DNA of 64,000 nucleotides from Antrodiella citrinella (taxonomy: Eukaryota; Basidiomycota; Agaricomycetes; Polyporales; Steccherinaceae): contig SGPM01000092.1 of the NCBI GenBank assembly GCA_004802725.1, positions 22,481 through 86,480 of the forward strand. Direction: 5' to 3'. Shown in pieces: positions 47,368 to 59,718 of this stretch. How positions within the stretch are numbered: the stretch's first letter is position 1; every line of letters begins with the position of its first letter. Position numbers and translations under genes: made by a program. The notes beneath the pieces are model-generated. The model was not told the origin of the DNA. It worked only from the letters and a program-made list of their open reading frames with translations, and made no database searches.

Positions 47368-50353
47368 CTATTGACCATCACCGTCAAAGTCATAATCATC
47401 GGAGCTCAGGTTCAGAGGCGGCATATCGCCAAGGTGCATCTCATGTTCCGGACGAAGACTAAGGCTTCCGGGTGAACCCGTTAACATGGAAAAGTTGGCA
47501 GTCGTAGGAGATATGTTCCCCACGGTCATCGCAGTAGCCGCCGACGTCGACCTATGGTGACCGTACAGCGAACCGTGCGAGTGGCGGGAGGAAAGTTTGG
47601 AAAGTGTGGCGGTGGGTGAGGGAGGCGACCGGGAATGAGCAGAGAACGCTTCTGACGCGAGCCCCTCTTCGTAGAGGAGCATAGACATGGTGCTTGGTGG
47701 AACAGGGAAGATCGAAGAGGAGTTACTGAAGCGCTTGGGATGGGAGGCATAGAGGTCTTCGCGTCGGGATTCGGACGAGGACCGGTTGGAGGATATATGG
47801 GACGAAGGGGCATGTAGACGTTGATCGCCGTAGTCTTCTTCCACGTTGTCGTCTTCGTTGACGTGTACTACTGATGAAAGCGCGCTGCTCCGTTTACGAA
47901 CGCCAACGCCGTCAGGTGGACGTAGTGAAGATGTCCGCTGGTAGGTAGTCCTAGAGTACGAGGAGGTATTCTGCTGGAAAGACGCTTGGTATTGGAGCCG
48001 TGTCACCTCGTTCACGGCGTCAGCCAATCGACTCTCCATCTCGTGCAGCCGCTCCCGCAGCTCGACATTCTCGTCTCTGAGCATCTTGCTCGTCCTTTGA
48101 GAGTCAGCCAATGCGTTCAGCAGTGCCCCAGTTTCCAACGCGTGCTTGTCCTGTACCGCATGGAGCTCGGACTGAAGATGTTGCTGTACAGAGCTACCGG
48201 ATACAGACGTGAGTGCGGTGGAACCGGTAGAGAATGTCGTCCTTGGAGTAGACGCGCTCTCAGACATCGGTCCGTTGATCTCTGACATAGCAGGCCTAGA
48301 TATGCTTCCGCTTCGGCGCCCCCAAGAACCTGATCCAGCCTCAGAGAACGCCATCCGTGAGGGTGTGTATTGAGACCGAGAATCCCGCTCAGCGTGACTC
48401 AGGGCAGTTCCGAACCGTGATCCCGGTCTGCTTGGCCCAGCCTGACTGCCGTCCTTATCCGCATCAATAAGGCCAGCAGCAGCAAACGCTTTCGCCGTTC
48501 GCGGTCCCAGCCATTCAGTAGTAGGCGGCCTTGAGCTCGAGCCTGTGCCATAGTACGTAGCTGGTCTTTCCGTCACACTCGCACTCCTGTCCCTACTTCG
48601 CACCAGAGGACTACTCCTGAACCTGTCCGCACTGCTGTCCAGACTCGGTCGGCCATACGACGTTCCCACGGAAGAGGCTGGTCGGGATGACGGAGAGACG
48701 GAATCCCCATCCCAAGCGGAGGGGGACGTCTTCGCGCCACCACCACGTCGAGAAGTGCTAGCTGCGAGTTGCATGGCAGGTCGTATAGGAGTCATCAACC
48801 GCGACAAAACTGGTCGCCGAGGTTCCGCGTCACCGCCGGTGTGGGGTCTTCGAGGGACATCACCGTCACCCGTCATCTGGGAATAACGATTCTGTCTGCT
48901 CGCGGCCAGGCCAGCGGAAGCAGGTCGCTCGCCAAGATCGGACGACCGTTCATTGGCTTGGATGGGGGATGGAAGAAGGGACTGGGGCTGGGTAGATGAT
49001 GATCGAGAAGGAGGAGACGAAAGAGGTGGCACGACGGATGCGCTTGTAGATCCCAGCGGGGCGGGTCGCCGCGCGGGAGACGATTGTGAGGTCACAGACC
49101 TGGACGTGGGCACGGGAGAAGCATTTCCAAAGATCGAGTGCGAGTTTGAGGGTGAGGGTGAGAGTCTTCCCGGAAGCGGGGTGAAGGGAGAGGCGGTGGG
49201 AGATGCTAGATTGCTATCTGTCATGGGCGGGGTGGTAGGAGATAGAGCCAGGTTATCAACGGCACGCAGCAACCCGTTGTCTAAAGACTTGATCCTGTTT
49301 GGACTCAGCAGAGCAGCGAGTTCAGGGTCAAGAGAACCCAGATTGAAGCTAGCATCTGGGTCATCAGGCGCATCCGCGGCATCCATATCGTCAATGACAA
49401 TTCCATGCGACCACCCTTGCTGATGATCGTTGGCCAGGGCTTCCAAGACTTCGTTTGTCACCTTGGAAGTCGATAGATCCAACGCAGATGTGTCTTGAGA
49501 CGAGGGGGTGGGGGTGGGCAGGCGATCATGCTTCGTAGGGGGAGGGATCAAGGACGACTGGCGGAAACCATGTGGACTCAGATCTCTAGCGTCTGTGTGA
49601 CGTTGGTGGCTGTCTACTTGAGGTCTATCTTCGCGTCGACGACGGTCTCCGGAGTCTTCTATGTTAGGTGAGTGTTTCGAGATCCCGGAGGTGTCCGATT
49701 CCATAATTGTAGAGAGGTCGGATATGGCGATCATTTGAGGACTTGGGATAGATGCCGCTGGAATCTTCGGTCACGGACAAAATCTCCACCGGAAAGGAAG
49801 ATTTGAACTCACTAGCTTGTTGAAACCTTTGAGAAGTCGCGGGCGCAGATTGTGGAGGCGGTGGCTCAGGCTGCTTCATGTACAAACCCAAACCACCACG
49901 AAGATCCTCGGGTTTGATGAATGGCTCGTCTACCTTGTGGGAGAACTCTATTGAAAGCACGGGAGGATCTTCTTGTGACTTCTTAGACCGCAACACTGGT
50001 GCAGACACACTACGTTCGCCGTTCATCGACCTCCGGATGGCACCCAAGTTGGAGAAGGTACCGCTCTTGTTGGCAGAAGGACCGGGACTTGGGTTGGAAG
50101 GTTTGTTCGGCCCAAACGGAAGCAGATTGCGGAAGGAACGAAAAGAGGACAGGCCTGTCGGCGCATTGGGTGGATTTGCGGCACTGACATTTGTGTACGT
50201 AGGACTGTCGCTGACAGAGAGGTGTTGGGAGGGGGAGACGAAGCTGAAATGTGGTGGAGGGAGTGAGGATGGCAACGCACTCTGCGCATAGCGTGAACTG
50301 GAGGCCTTGACCGGGATTTGGGAGTGAGGATGTCTTGTCTTCGTTTCGGCCAT
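47368..50353 (-). CDS. Large low-complexity protein with central coiled coil, unknown function
   Basis: Two minus-strand exons, 50353-49813 and 49757-47368, join to 976 residues. Most of the protein is Ser/Pro/Thr-rich and predicted to be disordered. A strong heptad coiled coil lies in the C-terminal half (HLQSELHAVQDKHALETGAL through DENVELRERLHEMESRLADA). The extreme C-terminus is acidic (LSSDDYDFDGDGQ). The long reading frame, the intron closing in frame and the coiled coil show it is a real gene. I recognise no domain. Such proteins are often cytoskeletal or cell-polarity scaffolds in fungi, but that is a guess. ATG 50353 (MAETKTRHPH) is the first ATG of the frame. Confidence 0.8.
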
Positions 50354-51816
50354 GTTTGCCAACGTATACTGCTCGGATAAACCAAGTTGAGGGACGAGGG
50401 TAAGTCAAGCAATGCGCATTCTGAGTGGCCCGACGTAGCAAACAAGCAGAAGTCCAGCAAGTGCTGCCAGAGCAGTCACAAAACCATCCTCGAGACGGTA
50501 CGGTCCTGAAATGACCAGGTCGTTGCGCTAAGCGAGCTCGCCGTTGGCACGTCGCGTAGACTCCTGGAAATTGTTGTTCGGATCAGGCGGGATTACCGGA
50601 GTCTATAAGCGCAATCATCACTTGTCGAACTGCCTTTTTATCTTTCACTTCAATGATTATCTGTCTTGTATGTCTCTAGTAACATTGTAGTTGAAAAATG
50701 CGGCGGATTGTTGTATCGTCAAAACGCGTTTTCGAAAGGCGAGAAGCCTGCAAATAACGTGACCGTGACTTCTTGACAGATTTCCCGTTTTGGGATGTAA
50801 CCGTAACGACAGTAACACGATATGTATGTCACGGCAAGATTTTGGATCCTTTCCTCGTACTATACTTTTGCATCTACATGTTTTTACATTCCAAGATTCG
50901 ACAATGCGCGGCCATACAAGTCGCGTCGCGCATGCGGGACTTCACGAACAAGATGACGATGCTATCATCACATGAATAGCCATGGTAATGTCAGAATATG
51001 GTATGTCGTGAAGGCTAGAAGCCTTTCAAAACACCTCGAGCGCATTGATCTACACGTACACAGATTCAATATTTGACGCATAGGGGCTCGCCCTACATTG
51101 TCTTATTTATGTGCTGTGTTACTGCTCGATACTCAAATCACAGCATTATGCAACCTGTTGTGTTACACAGGGAAGTCGCAAGTACTGTCGATCGCAGTGG
51201 TATCACATCAAGGCGAGGCCCCACGAATGCTCGCCACAAAGTTCCACGAGGACGTCTCAGTTGCTTCTGTGTGTACACCCAGGAGTCGATTTCTCATACG
51301 CAGTGAGTTGTCTTTCACAGATTTGTCTGAAAGCCTCATCGCTGATCAGAAATTTCCTCGCTCAATAAGGTATACTATGTCTGCTATAAATCGTGCTGCA
51401 GCGTGTGCAGTGTTCTGACGACGTTCTCCGGTATGTACGCCACCGCCTGTTTGGCATATGACAATCGAGGAGTCATACGCCGATCCAACGCGGCGCTATC
51501 ATAATTGGCAGATGACACTCACACGCCTTGTCGGCCATGGTCCCATCTTGAGGACTTCAACACGTCGAGTGCATTGCAGTATCCAGCCCACCATGAAATG
51601 GAGGTAAGTGGGGCGTGGTGAATCTTCTTTGCCGCGTAAGGGCCTTCGTGAGAGCCGGTTCCCAGCATGGTGAGAGCTGGCAACCAATCTGTACACCGGT
51701 ACGTGCTTTGCCTCGAAAATCATGCTCACGGGCTAATCATGAGCAAGGTCAACATCCCGGGCGTATTGGAATGCTTCATGTTCAATACTCAACGTAGTAA
51801 GATGCCGACACAATGA
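50354..51816. other. Intergenic, no gene seen
   Basis: Overlapping short frames on both strands show no recognisable protein. The 5' flank of the coiled-coil gene lies at the left edge. Confidence 0.45.
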
Positions 51817-52405
51817 TTACAATTTCCAAAACTCTAGCGTCGCTGCCGCCCTCTCGAAGGGGTACACGCCGCCCCAGCCCTTCACGTCCCGTTGACTCTC
51901 CTGGATCGTCGACCGTAGTTCGCGCAAAGCATCCCGCGCTTTTGCCATATCCACCACCCGNCCCCCGTCTATTTCCTCCCGAGTACTCTGCAGCGCCTGA
52001 CTGATGTCGGCATCGATGTCGGAGAAAATGCTCTCCATATTGTCATCTTCTTTCCATCTCCGCCCTTTCGTAGCACGTACGACCGAAGCTAGAACCTTCA
52101 GCGATGAAAGTCCGAGCCCCGCTCCATACAATGCGCGAGCGCGTACCAAAACGGCCTTGAGGTCTGGCGTAGGTATCGCCAGTCCGTCTGCGCCGGTCCT
52201 AAACAAATCCCCGGCAGGCAGCGCTTCAGCGGCATTCGTCTGCTGCAATCGCTGTCTTGCAGCCCTCGTGAATGTTCCGGCCATGCCTGGCGGAGAACTT
52301 GCCAATGTCGCCCTCACAATTGCCCGCAAACTGTCCAACACATCGCCGTCCGGTCAGCAAATAAGTTGCAAAGGAGAAGAAGCACTTGCTCGTCAATGTT
52401 CGCAT
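51817..52405 (-). CDS. Small unknown protein, possibly a fragment
   Basis: A 20-nt first exon (52405-52386) and a second exon (52330-51817) give 177 residues starting MRTLTSNLRAIVRATLAS. Without the first exon the open frame has no good ATG. The sequence is mostly helical (SSLKVLASVVRATKGRRW, KARDALRELRSTIQESQRD) and ends GVYPFERAAATLEFWKL. An N sits at 51961. Another frame upstream on the same strand (52393-52713) could belong to a longer gene whose exon chain I could not close. No family recognised. Confidence 0.4.
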
Positions 52406-52945
52406 TGACTATCAGCGTGTCTACCATCAGGTTGCTGTTCAAAGTCAATCAATAAGTCCACAACGGTATGGAGACCAGCTTTCACAAGAGCTATGAACTC
52501 ACACGTGTCCCAGGACCGGGCGAGCATCTTGAAGCCGAGTGTTATTTGACGACAATGGGACGGGCATGCTAATGACGCGTTGAGCGATGGGTTTGGTACA
52601 ACTTCCAGCTCCTTTGGCTGGGTTTTATATGCTTCCGGCACAAGACAGTCTGACAGGATTCTACACAGTGATTCGTCAAGCCACATTGTGGTCTTCCCTA
52701 GTGCCTCAATCAATTGGCATGATGCGAGCGAGGAGCTGTGCAGTCAGGGATGGAAGTTTGACGTACCAGATTCCGATGTCAGGCATGTGCTATTATGGTG
52801 AGAGTTCATCTGGCATTTTACGGTGTCTCATAAGTCTCCCTGATGCTTGCATTTTCGAGCGGTGTTGTTTAATCTCCAAGGCTCGCAGTCCGGTCAATTT
52901 ATGAAAATCCATAGGTTGGTTAAAACAGCAGCAGGAAGACCGGGG

Positions 52946-54614
52946 ATGCCTATGAACCTGAAGTCCATCATGGCTACAGAGAATGTACTCGAGACACTCA
53001 CTTTCGGTCCTTTTGAGAACGTCCCTCGCATTTGGTCTGGGCTATGGCAGTTGTCCGGAGCGGGTTGGGGAAGCGCTCCTGCGCCGAAGATTCGCGCGGA
53101 GATGGTAAAATATACAGCCCAGGGATACACGGCATTTGGTCAGTCGGAATCATTTTGCAATCTCTTCTATTGGGTTGAATGGCGTGTTTCTGTTGCTGAT
53201 GTGAACTGTTTAGACATGGTTCGTGGAATTTGCCGCGCATATCTACCGTTCTACGCTCACTCCTACTGTTGGTCATTTGCTGTGACTTACACCGGTACCC
53301 CCATGATTCCGCCGAACGCATAAGGGTCAGTGTTCGCAAAGCTTTTTCTCGTCACTTGAGCCTCACGAGACGACTGTTATCTCCGTATCACGCAGCTGAC
53401 CACTATGGCAGTTCAGAGGTCTTATTTGTAAGCCCGATTCCCTCGTATGATTCTATGAACTTGACATCCCATTGACCAGCGCTCACTTTGCAGGGTCAAT
53501 TCCGTCAGGCTTTGCCTGACGACCAGTTTACTCTCGGAGCGACAAAGTGGTGTGTATTTAGGACCCTAGACCCGACACCCGCCGTGGTGAGGGCGGCTGT
53601 TCAAGAACGCGCACAGCGACTGCAGACGCAGCGAGTCGACCTTCTGCAGGTGCGTGATGATGAAATTTTGTCGATTATATCATCGAAACTAAGATCTTCA
53701 ATCCAGTTCCATTGGCAGGATTATGAAGACAAGAACTACCTCAAGGCACTGCAGACGCTCAGCGACCTTCAACAGGAAGGGTTGATATCAGCGATTGGAT
53801 TATGCAACTTTGATTCCGTTCGAACGGATGAAATTTGCACGGTGCTTGGCCCCGGTGTGATATCGACCAACCAAGTACAGGTGCGTTGTTCGTTGAGTTC
53901 CGATACAGCCTCGCGAACGACACGAGATTGCAGTTCTCCATCCTAGACACCCGGCCGCTTCATGGGATGAACCGTGTGTGCGCGAAGCATAACTTGAAGC
54001 TTCTGACATATGGCACATTGGTACGTTTTTGTTTTATTCAAACTTCTCGGTTTCTGTGTGGCTCAGCCCCTGACCAACCTTCTTGTTCTGTCACACAAGT
54101 GTGGAGGGTTCCTTTCCGATCAATGGTTGAACCAACCGGAACCTGACCCTTACTCGAGCAACCTGACCCCGTCTCAGCGCAAGGTATATTGATGATATCG
54201 GCCAATCTGTCAAACTGAGAACTCTATATACAGTATCTTGACATGATCCTCAAGGCATGGGGCGATTGGAATCTCTTTCAAACCTTACTGGGAACCCTTC
54301 GGAGGATCGGAGATCGTCATGGTGGATTGAGTATCGCCAACATTGCCACGCGTTGGGTCCTCGACCACCCCTTTGTGGGGGCGGTGATCATAGGTTTGCC
54401 TGTCATTCCGTACACCACGCAACGGACGTTAGACTGACAAGTGTGTATGCTAGGTGCCAGATTGGGAATTGCAGACCATACCCGCGATAATCGGCGAGTC
54501 TTCGGATGGAGGTTGACGGATGCCGACAATGCAGATATCGAGGCAGTGTCCAGTGCATCGAAGACTTCTCTTATGATTACTTCTGTGGGCGATTGTGGGA
54601 CGGAGTATCGTTGA
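52946..54614 (+). CDS. Aldo/keto reductase
   Basis: The exon chain starts at ATG 52946 (MPMNLKSIMATENVLETLTF) and ends at 54614. Family features are present: RIWSGLWQLSGAGWG near the N-terminus, the catalytic Asp/Tyr region DM-ADHYGSSE, the catalytic Lys in LGATKWCVF, the His in LLQFHWQDY, IGLCNFDSVRTDEIC, LLTYGTL, and the C-terminal cofactor region ATRWVLDHPFVGAVIIGARL. The enzyme should be a soluble NADPH-dependent oxidoreductase of the AKR superfamily; the substrate is unknown. The Asp and Met sit on a 5-nt exon (53214-53218), and one further base is needed before ADHYG. A 1-nt exon at 53325 would supply it; otherwise the gene carries a one-base deletion. Confidence 0.82.
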
Positions 54615-54947
54615 GCGAACGCGGATGTATCTTGTTTTCACTGCCTCTAAACGCCTCCAGTCATTAATCATCTTTCGTTGAGGAACTACTTCCGATCGAC
54701 ACGATCAGTATACAGAGGTCATGTCAAAACGTTCTAGGTTATGCGAGAACGTGACTACTTATGATAGCTTTTATGATGTAACCATCCCAAATAAGTGAAA
54801 ACGTGAGTAAGAAAGCAATGCGGTGTGTATGAAACAAGATGCGAGTGAGTCAGGATGCATATTAGTCCGAGTGTAATTGAGTAGATGAAAGGATGAGAGA
54901 AAGTCCACATGTATGGAGTTCAAGGAAGGAGAAGATGAATTGCATCG
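54615..54947. other. Intergenic, no gene seen
   Basis: Short convergent 3' flank between the reductase and the hydrolase gene; nothing coding seen. Confidence 0.5.
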
Positions 54948-57900
54948 TCACAGCCGACTGAAGGAACCTCTGATTGATGAAAGGCGTTGGATAGGTTGCA
55001 ATTTGCGTTTAACGTCGCGCAAAATTGACGTTCTGGGTTGCCAGTCATCGAAGTCGTTCTTTAGTTGGGCAAACTCATCTGCAAATAGGCGAGCAACCCT
55101 CTCGTCCGCGATCAAGTCTCGGAGCGACCACGGGATCTGAGCATTTGGGCGTCAGATTATACCCACGAAGCATCGTAGTGTCAAGCACACACCTCATAGT
55201 CGTTCTGTTCGTTCACTGCGTTGAAGGGTTCGATCACAAGGTCTGTCCGCACATCTGCCCCATCGTTGGCCAAGAATAGGTAATCCACAGCCAAACTACG
55301 ACAATCAATCAGTTATGCAATTCGGCCGTACGAGTCTTGCACAGGGTGCTCACGAATAGGTAGCGAGTTCCTCGTATGGAGTGGAATGTCCGATGCCGCT
55401 CAGGGTTCCTGCCGTAGCTTCAGATAGATGAGCTAGGAGACCACTATCAGAGAGGCCGGTGTTCATTATTCTGAGCAAAAGCACGAGCAGATTCGACAAG
55501 AAGTCCGATGAGCTATATATAAGAGCGGTTATCAGACACCTGTTTTGAGCTGTCAAGTGAAGTTTTGTGGTACATACTGATAGGCGTCTCCGTCAATGTA
55601 CAGCGCGCGCAAAATTCGTGGATGAGATGCGGCGGTGAAGAGACCGGAGTAGATCGGTACGACTTGGTCGTTCAAAGAAGCAATATACACCATCTTAGCC
55701 TATAAATGTGTTAGCTACGTGTTTATCAAGTATGAGCAAGAACGGACTACATACGCCGTGGTCCATTACAGTTCGCAATGCTTTGATATAGTCCTTGGAA
55801 GTTTCGGTCTCTGTGTCCTGTGCAGCGGCATTAGGTTTACAATTCAGGGTGATTAGGATGGACCACAAACCTGGAACTCGAACAACTCCCGCGCGGCAGC
55901 GTTCTCGAAATACTAGAAGACGACGGGTCAGTAATCTGAAAACCGTTGTTGAGATGATGCCGCACTTGGATGTAGGGCTGCAACAAAGAACTCGTCTTGA
56001 GATAACGAAGGGGTCCAAGATGAATGCCACACAGCGCCAGACAACATATTCTCTGCGTGCGAGGCGTTGAAGCAGAACCTCCTGGTGCTATCATCGCCGC
56101 TGTGCTATTTAGGATATCCACGTTGCGAGGTGTCAGGATGTGGCCCTCACGAATCAACTTATCTAACAGATGTGTTGACACGATCGAACCCTGAGAGTGT
56201 GTGGCGATGAAGATGACGTCTGCAGCATGCAAGTCCTCTACCCATTCCTTGTTCTCAAAGAGGTGTGCATGGACTCTGTTTAGACCTGCGTGATTAATGT
56301 ATGTGAGCACGAGAAAGTCATAGCACGTACCGTGCAACTTTGCGCGGGATGGTGCCGTCGCCCTCCAGAGGAATCTTGGTGATCTTTTTGAATCGTACCC
56401 CGTGATCTTCTTCGAATTTCTCCAACGCCAGGCAAGTCATATTGACAAACTTAGTGCTCGAGGAAGGCAACTAGTGACAGACGTGTCAGTGTTAGAAGAC
56501 AGTGGGCGGTGATTACTGCTTACACCACCGGCGATGGTCCTTGTCACAGCACCTACGAATGAATGAGCATCGTGTAGGTGGACGTCAAGATAATCAAGAA
56601 ACTAACCGGGTGACCATCCCGCGACTCCTATGACGACTATCCTACAATCACCAGACAGTAGTGTCGGGTCCAATGATTGTCCTAGTACATCGAACGCCTT
56701 AGGGAGTTCCTTCCCGAACTGTACAAAATCGTGGTCGGACTGCCGTTCCTTTCCCTTCGCGCCTGCAGATTTCTGATCATCTTTCGCGAATAGCACTCCG
56801 CTGACAACTGACAGCGTCTTTGAGAGTGCGGATTTCGGTGGTGGAGGGGCTCGGGGTGTATCTGAGCGAGGCAGAGTACGGAACGTATCGTCCCACGTCG
56901 GTAAGACCAAATTCGGTGGCTGTGGTTTGAGCTGGACCGGAGTGGAAGTCCCAGATTTCTTCGTCGTGGAGGGGGCCGGGGAAGTTGGCCGCGTCGCCGT
57001 CTTCGTCTTTTCTTTGATAGACTCAGAATTTGTCAGAGGGGCTGCTACAGGTCCAGACTTCCTAGGCTCGCGTTGCTTAGACATGGGTGCAATGGGTGAT
57101 TTCGGTCGTGACTGGCCAGCCAGCGCCTGGTCCTGGGGTTGTCCGGGTGCAGAAATGACTGAACGAGGCGAAGAAGGCATGCCTGCTGCTTCGAGACCCT
57201 CGTCGTCATCAAGATCCATTATTTCCACACCGTTCTCATCGCGCTTCACAGCGTCGTCTGTGATGCTCTTCGTGAGCAGGGCCCGAGACATAAAGAACGA
57301 CGCCCATCCAGACCGGTGTGTGGATATGGAAGACTCGATTGGGTTGGCAGACGGACTTGGTGACGGAAGAACATCGTTCGGTTGGTCTTCAGGTATCGCT
57401 GGTGACCGCTGGGTGGGCGTGGGGTCATCCCGAGCCAGCGCCTCCTCTTTCACCATCTCGGACTCCGTCTTCGCATTGTCATCTATGTCGGTGCCTTGCA
57501 GTGCGCCCGAGTCGCTAGATGCCACGTCGGTAGTCGAAGAGCCATACCAACCCCACGGCGAATACCATGCAGAAGCCTGTGACCGCGTCTCCGACAGCAG
57601 CGATTGCGGTCTGTCGTCGGAAGGCGATGCTGTGATGTAAATCTGCACCCCAGGATGCGCGTGTTCGGGTTCAGGTTCCGGTGCATATGACATAGGATCC
57701 ACAGTATTTGGCAAGGGCTCGACTGCCGCGGCATCGCTCGTCTGCGAAGAGTCGTTACTGACAGCACTTGACTCGGAGACCTCTGGCGGATCGGGAACAG
57801 CGCTAGTATGACCGTCTGGCGCGGCTGCTGCGGTATCTCCGTAGCCCAGATAGCTCCACCAGGACGACGCTGCCGCTACTGCCTCTTGATTCGCGTTCTC

Positions 57901-59251
57901 GGCGACCGTGGGTGCTCCCTGATCAGTGGACTCTGCGCGATCATCGGTTGGAGGACCGGATACTGAGAGCACCTCTGACACAGGGTCATCGGCGACTGGC
58001 GTGACAGATGTGGAGGGACTCGATTCGGTCGCAGTGCCTGCTGGTAGCGGTATCTCAGCGTTCGCAATCACCGGAGACGAGGGTTCTATCGCAGCCGTTA
58101 GAGAGCATTGGATGTAGAAACAAATGAATCTGTAGCACCTTCTGTATTCGAAAGCGACACGTTAGTGCTGGAAGTCCCCACGACTTGGTCCAAAGGTATC
58201 TTCGGTCGTCCGAGCAACGGGATCCTCAGCATGAACCGACTAGATGACGGATTCAAGGATGACACGGAGGGCTTGCGTCCAGGAATATTGAGGTCTTGAG
58301 CTTGTAACGAAATAGGAGAATCCGAAGGCAAAATGGACGCGTTTCCAATTTTAGGAGGCGGAACTTCTTCGTCTACAGAAGATATGGTGGATGTCGTATT
58401 GCGAGTCTCCAGTATCTGTGGTGATGTTGGTGAAGCTGGCTTGGAGAGGGGTGAAGGAACAGGTTGCGTCTCTGCCACCGTAGGATCAGGCTGTGGCCGG
58501 CCGGAGTCGGGTGCATAAGAGGACAAGGGGACAGCGGGCTCAGGTATATCGTCAACAGAGACAGCGGATGCGCCGTAGACCTGAGAGATGCTGGACTCTG
58601 GGACCGAGAGAGACACCTTGGACCTCGAGAACGAGAACCACGACGATCGCCTGGAGTGCGTGTTGTCGTCTCTATTTGGTACGGAGATTGGAACAGGGAG
58701 ATCTATAGCAGGTATCGGAGGATTCGGAAGTGCAAAGTCCGTCACTGTCTTCGGTGACTCGGTTAATTCAGCTTGTACTGGTGCTGTGCTAGTGCTCGGA
58801 ATTGCGGGGTCCCCTGTAACAAGAACATCTCAAAAATTGCTACATAAAGCGAGTCATTGAGCGCACCCTCAATAGTAAGATCAATGACCTGAGAAGTCTG
58901 ACTGGAAAACGCGTCCTGGACGGTAGAGTCGGCGATGCCGATGCCACTGTGAGTCGATTCTGCGGTCGACCTGCTCACGCTCTGTCCATCACTCGATTCC
59001 TTCTGCGTCTCGTAACCAATGTCACCATCCTCCTCTTCACTCCTGCGCTCCCTCTTCCTCGACATCTCGCTCATGAAGCTCGCCGAATCGTCGATTCCAA
59101 TCGCTGGTAAGTTGTCGATGGCCGAGCGTAATGGGGAGCCTTGAAGTGGTTGTGCGTAGATAATGGATAGACCCGTGGCGGCCGTTGGCTTCTGCGACGA
59201 CCTCTTGGACCACGTTGGCGGTGGATGATTGGAACGGCGACGAGAGGACAT
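54948..59251 (-). CDS. YMC020W-like alpha/beta hydrolase with long disordered N-terminus
   Basis: Twelve minus-strand exons keep frame: 59251-58867, 58813-58139, 58085-56607, 56552-56524, 56470-56331, 56275-55966, 55912-55871, 55817-55755, 55699-55578, 55512-55354, 55295-55193, 55136-54948, giving 1231 residues. The first 830 residues are Ser/Pro-rich with WSYLGYGD and YSPWGWYGSS islands and an acidic EIMDLDDDEG motif. The C-terminal 370 residues form an alpha/beta hydrolase: CRIVVIGVAGWSPG, DVIFIATHSQGSIVSTHLLD with nucleophile Ser930 in HSQGS, CGIHLGPL, AKMVYIASLNDQVVPIYS. This matches fungal YMC020W/YML020W-like proteins of unknown function. The exon 2/3 intron (58086-58138) has a clear CTAAC branch site and removes an apparent frame break. 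Confidence 0.88.
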
Positions 59252-59718
59252 GGAGAATCGTGGATAACGTGTGTTGCGTCGGCGAGAGTTTGGGGTAACG
59301 CGCCCTAATACGTCACGATTAGATTAGATTCTCGCTTATGTTATTTGCAACTCGCACGTTCTTCAATCAGTTGCGTCGTTCGCTTTGAATAACAAGATGA
59401 TTTGGACAGAAGTGAGTGTGATCTACAATTCCGAGAATCCGTAGTAACAAGTTCTAGGAAGAGATAAGATCTGAATTTGAACATAACATTCGATCACTTA
59501 GATCTAATCTAATCGCTTCATGTTTCCAAGCAGGACTCCAAATAATTCAAGAATCCGGCTTCTGGATCATGAAGCTTGAAGCTTCAACCTTCAAATTTCA
59601 AAGCTCGAGCTTTTCTTGGAGCAACATCGTATGTGAGTAAACGGCTTCAATTTCACGTTTCGGATGTTATCTGACGAATACTGATTTGTGTCCAGTAAAA
59701 TCATGAAGATCGTAGTAC
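59252..59718. other. Intergenic, no gene seen
   Basis: The 5' flank of the hydrolase gene, AT-rich, with small gattaga/tctaatc direct and inverted repeats near 59316-59330 and 59502-59512. No coding frame seen. Confidence 0.45.

Noticed and set aside
49758..49812. Two separate genes at 47368-49734 and 49664-50362
   Set aside because: A 55-nt GT-AG intron joins the frames in phase (ending QQA and resuming ASIPSPQ), giving one 976-residue protein.
56927..57640. A 237-codon plus-strand open frame
   Set aside because: It is antisense to the large disordered exon of the hydrolase gene, and its Ser/Gly-rich text mirrors the complementary codons.
58086..58138. Apparent frameshift splitting the YMC020W-like gene into two genes (stop after residues near TSNAL)
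   Set aside because: A 53-nt intron with GT donor, CTAAC branch site and AG acceptor joins the two frames exactly, so one intact gene explains both.
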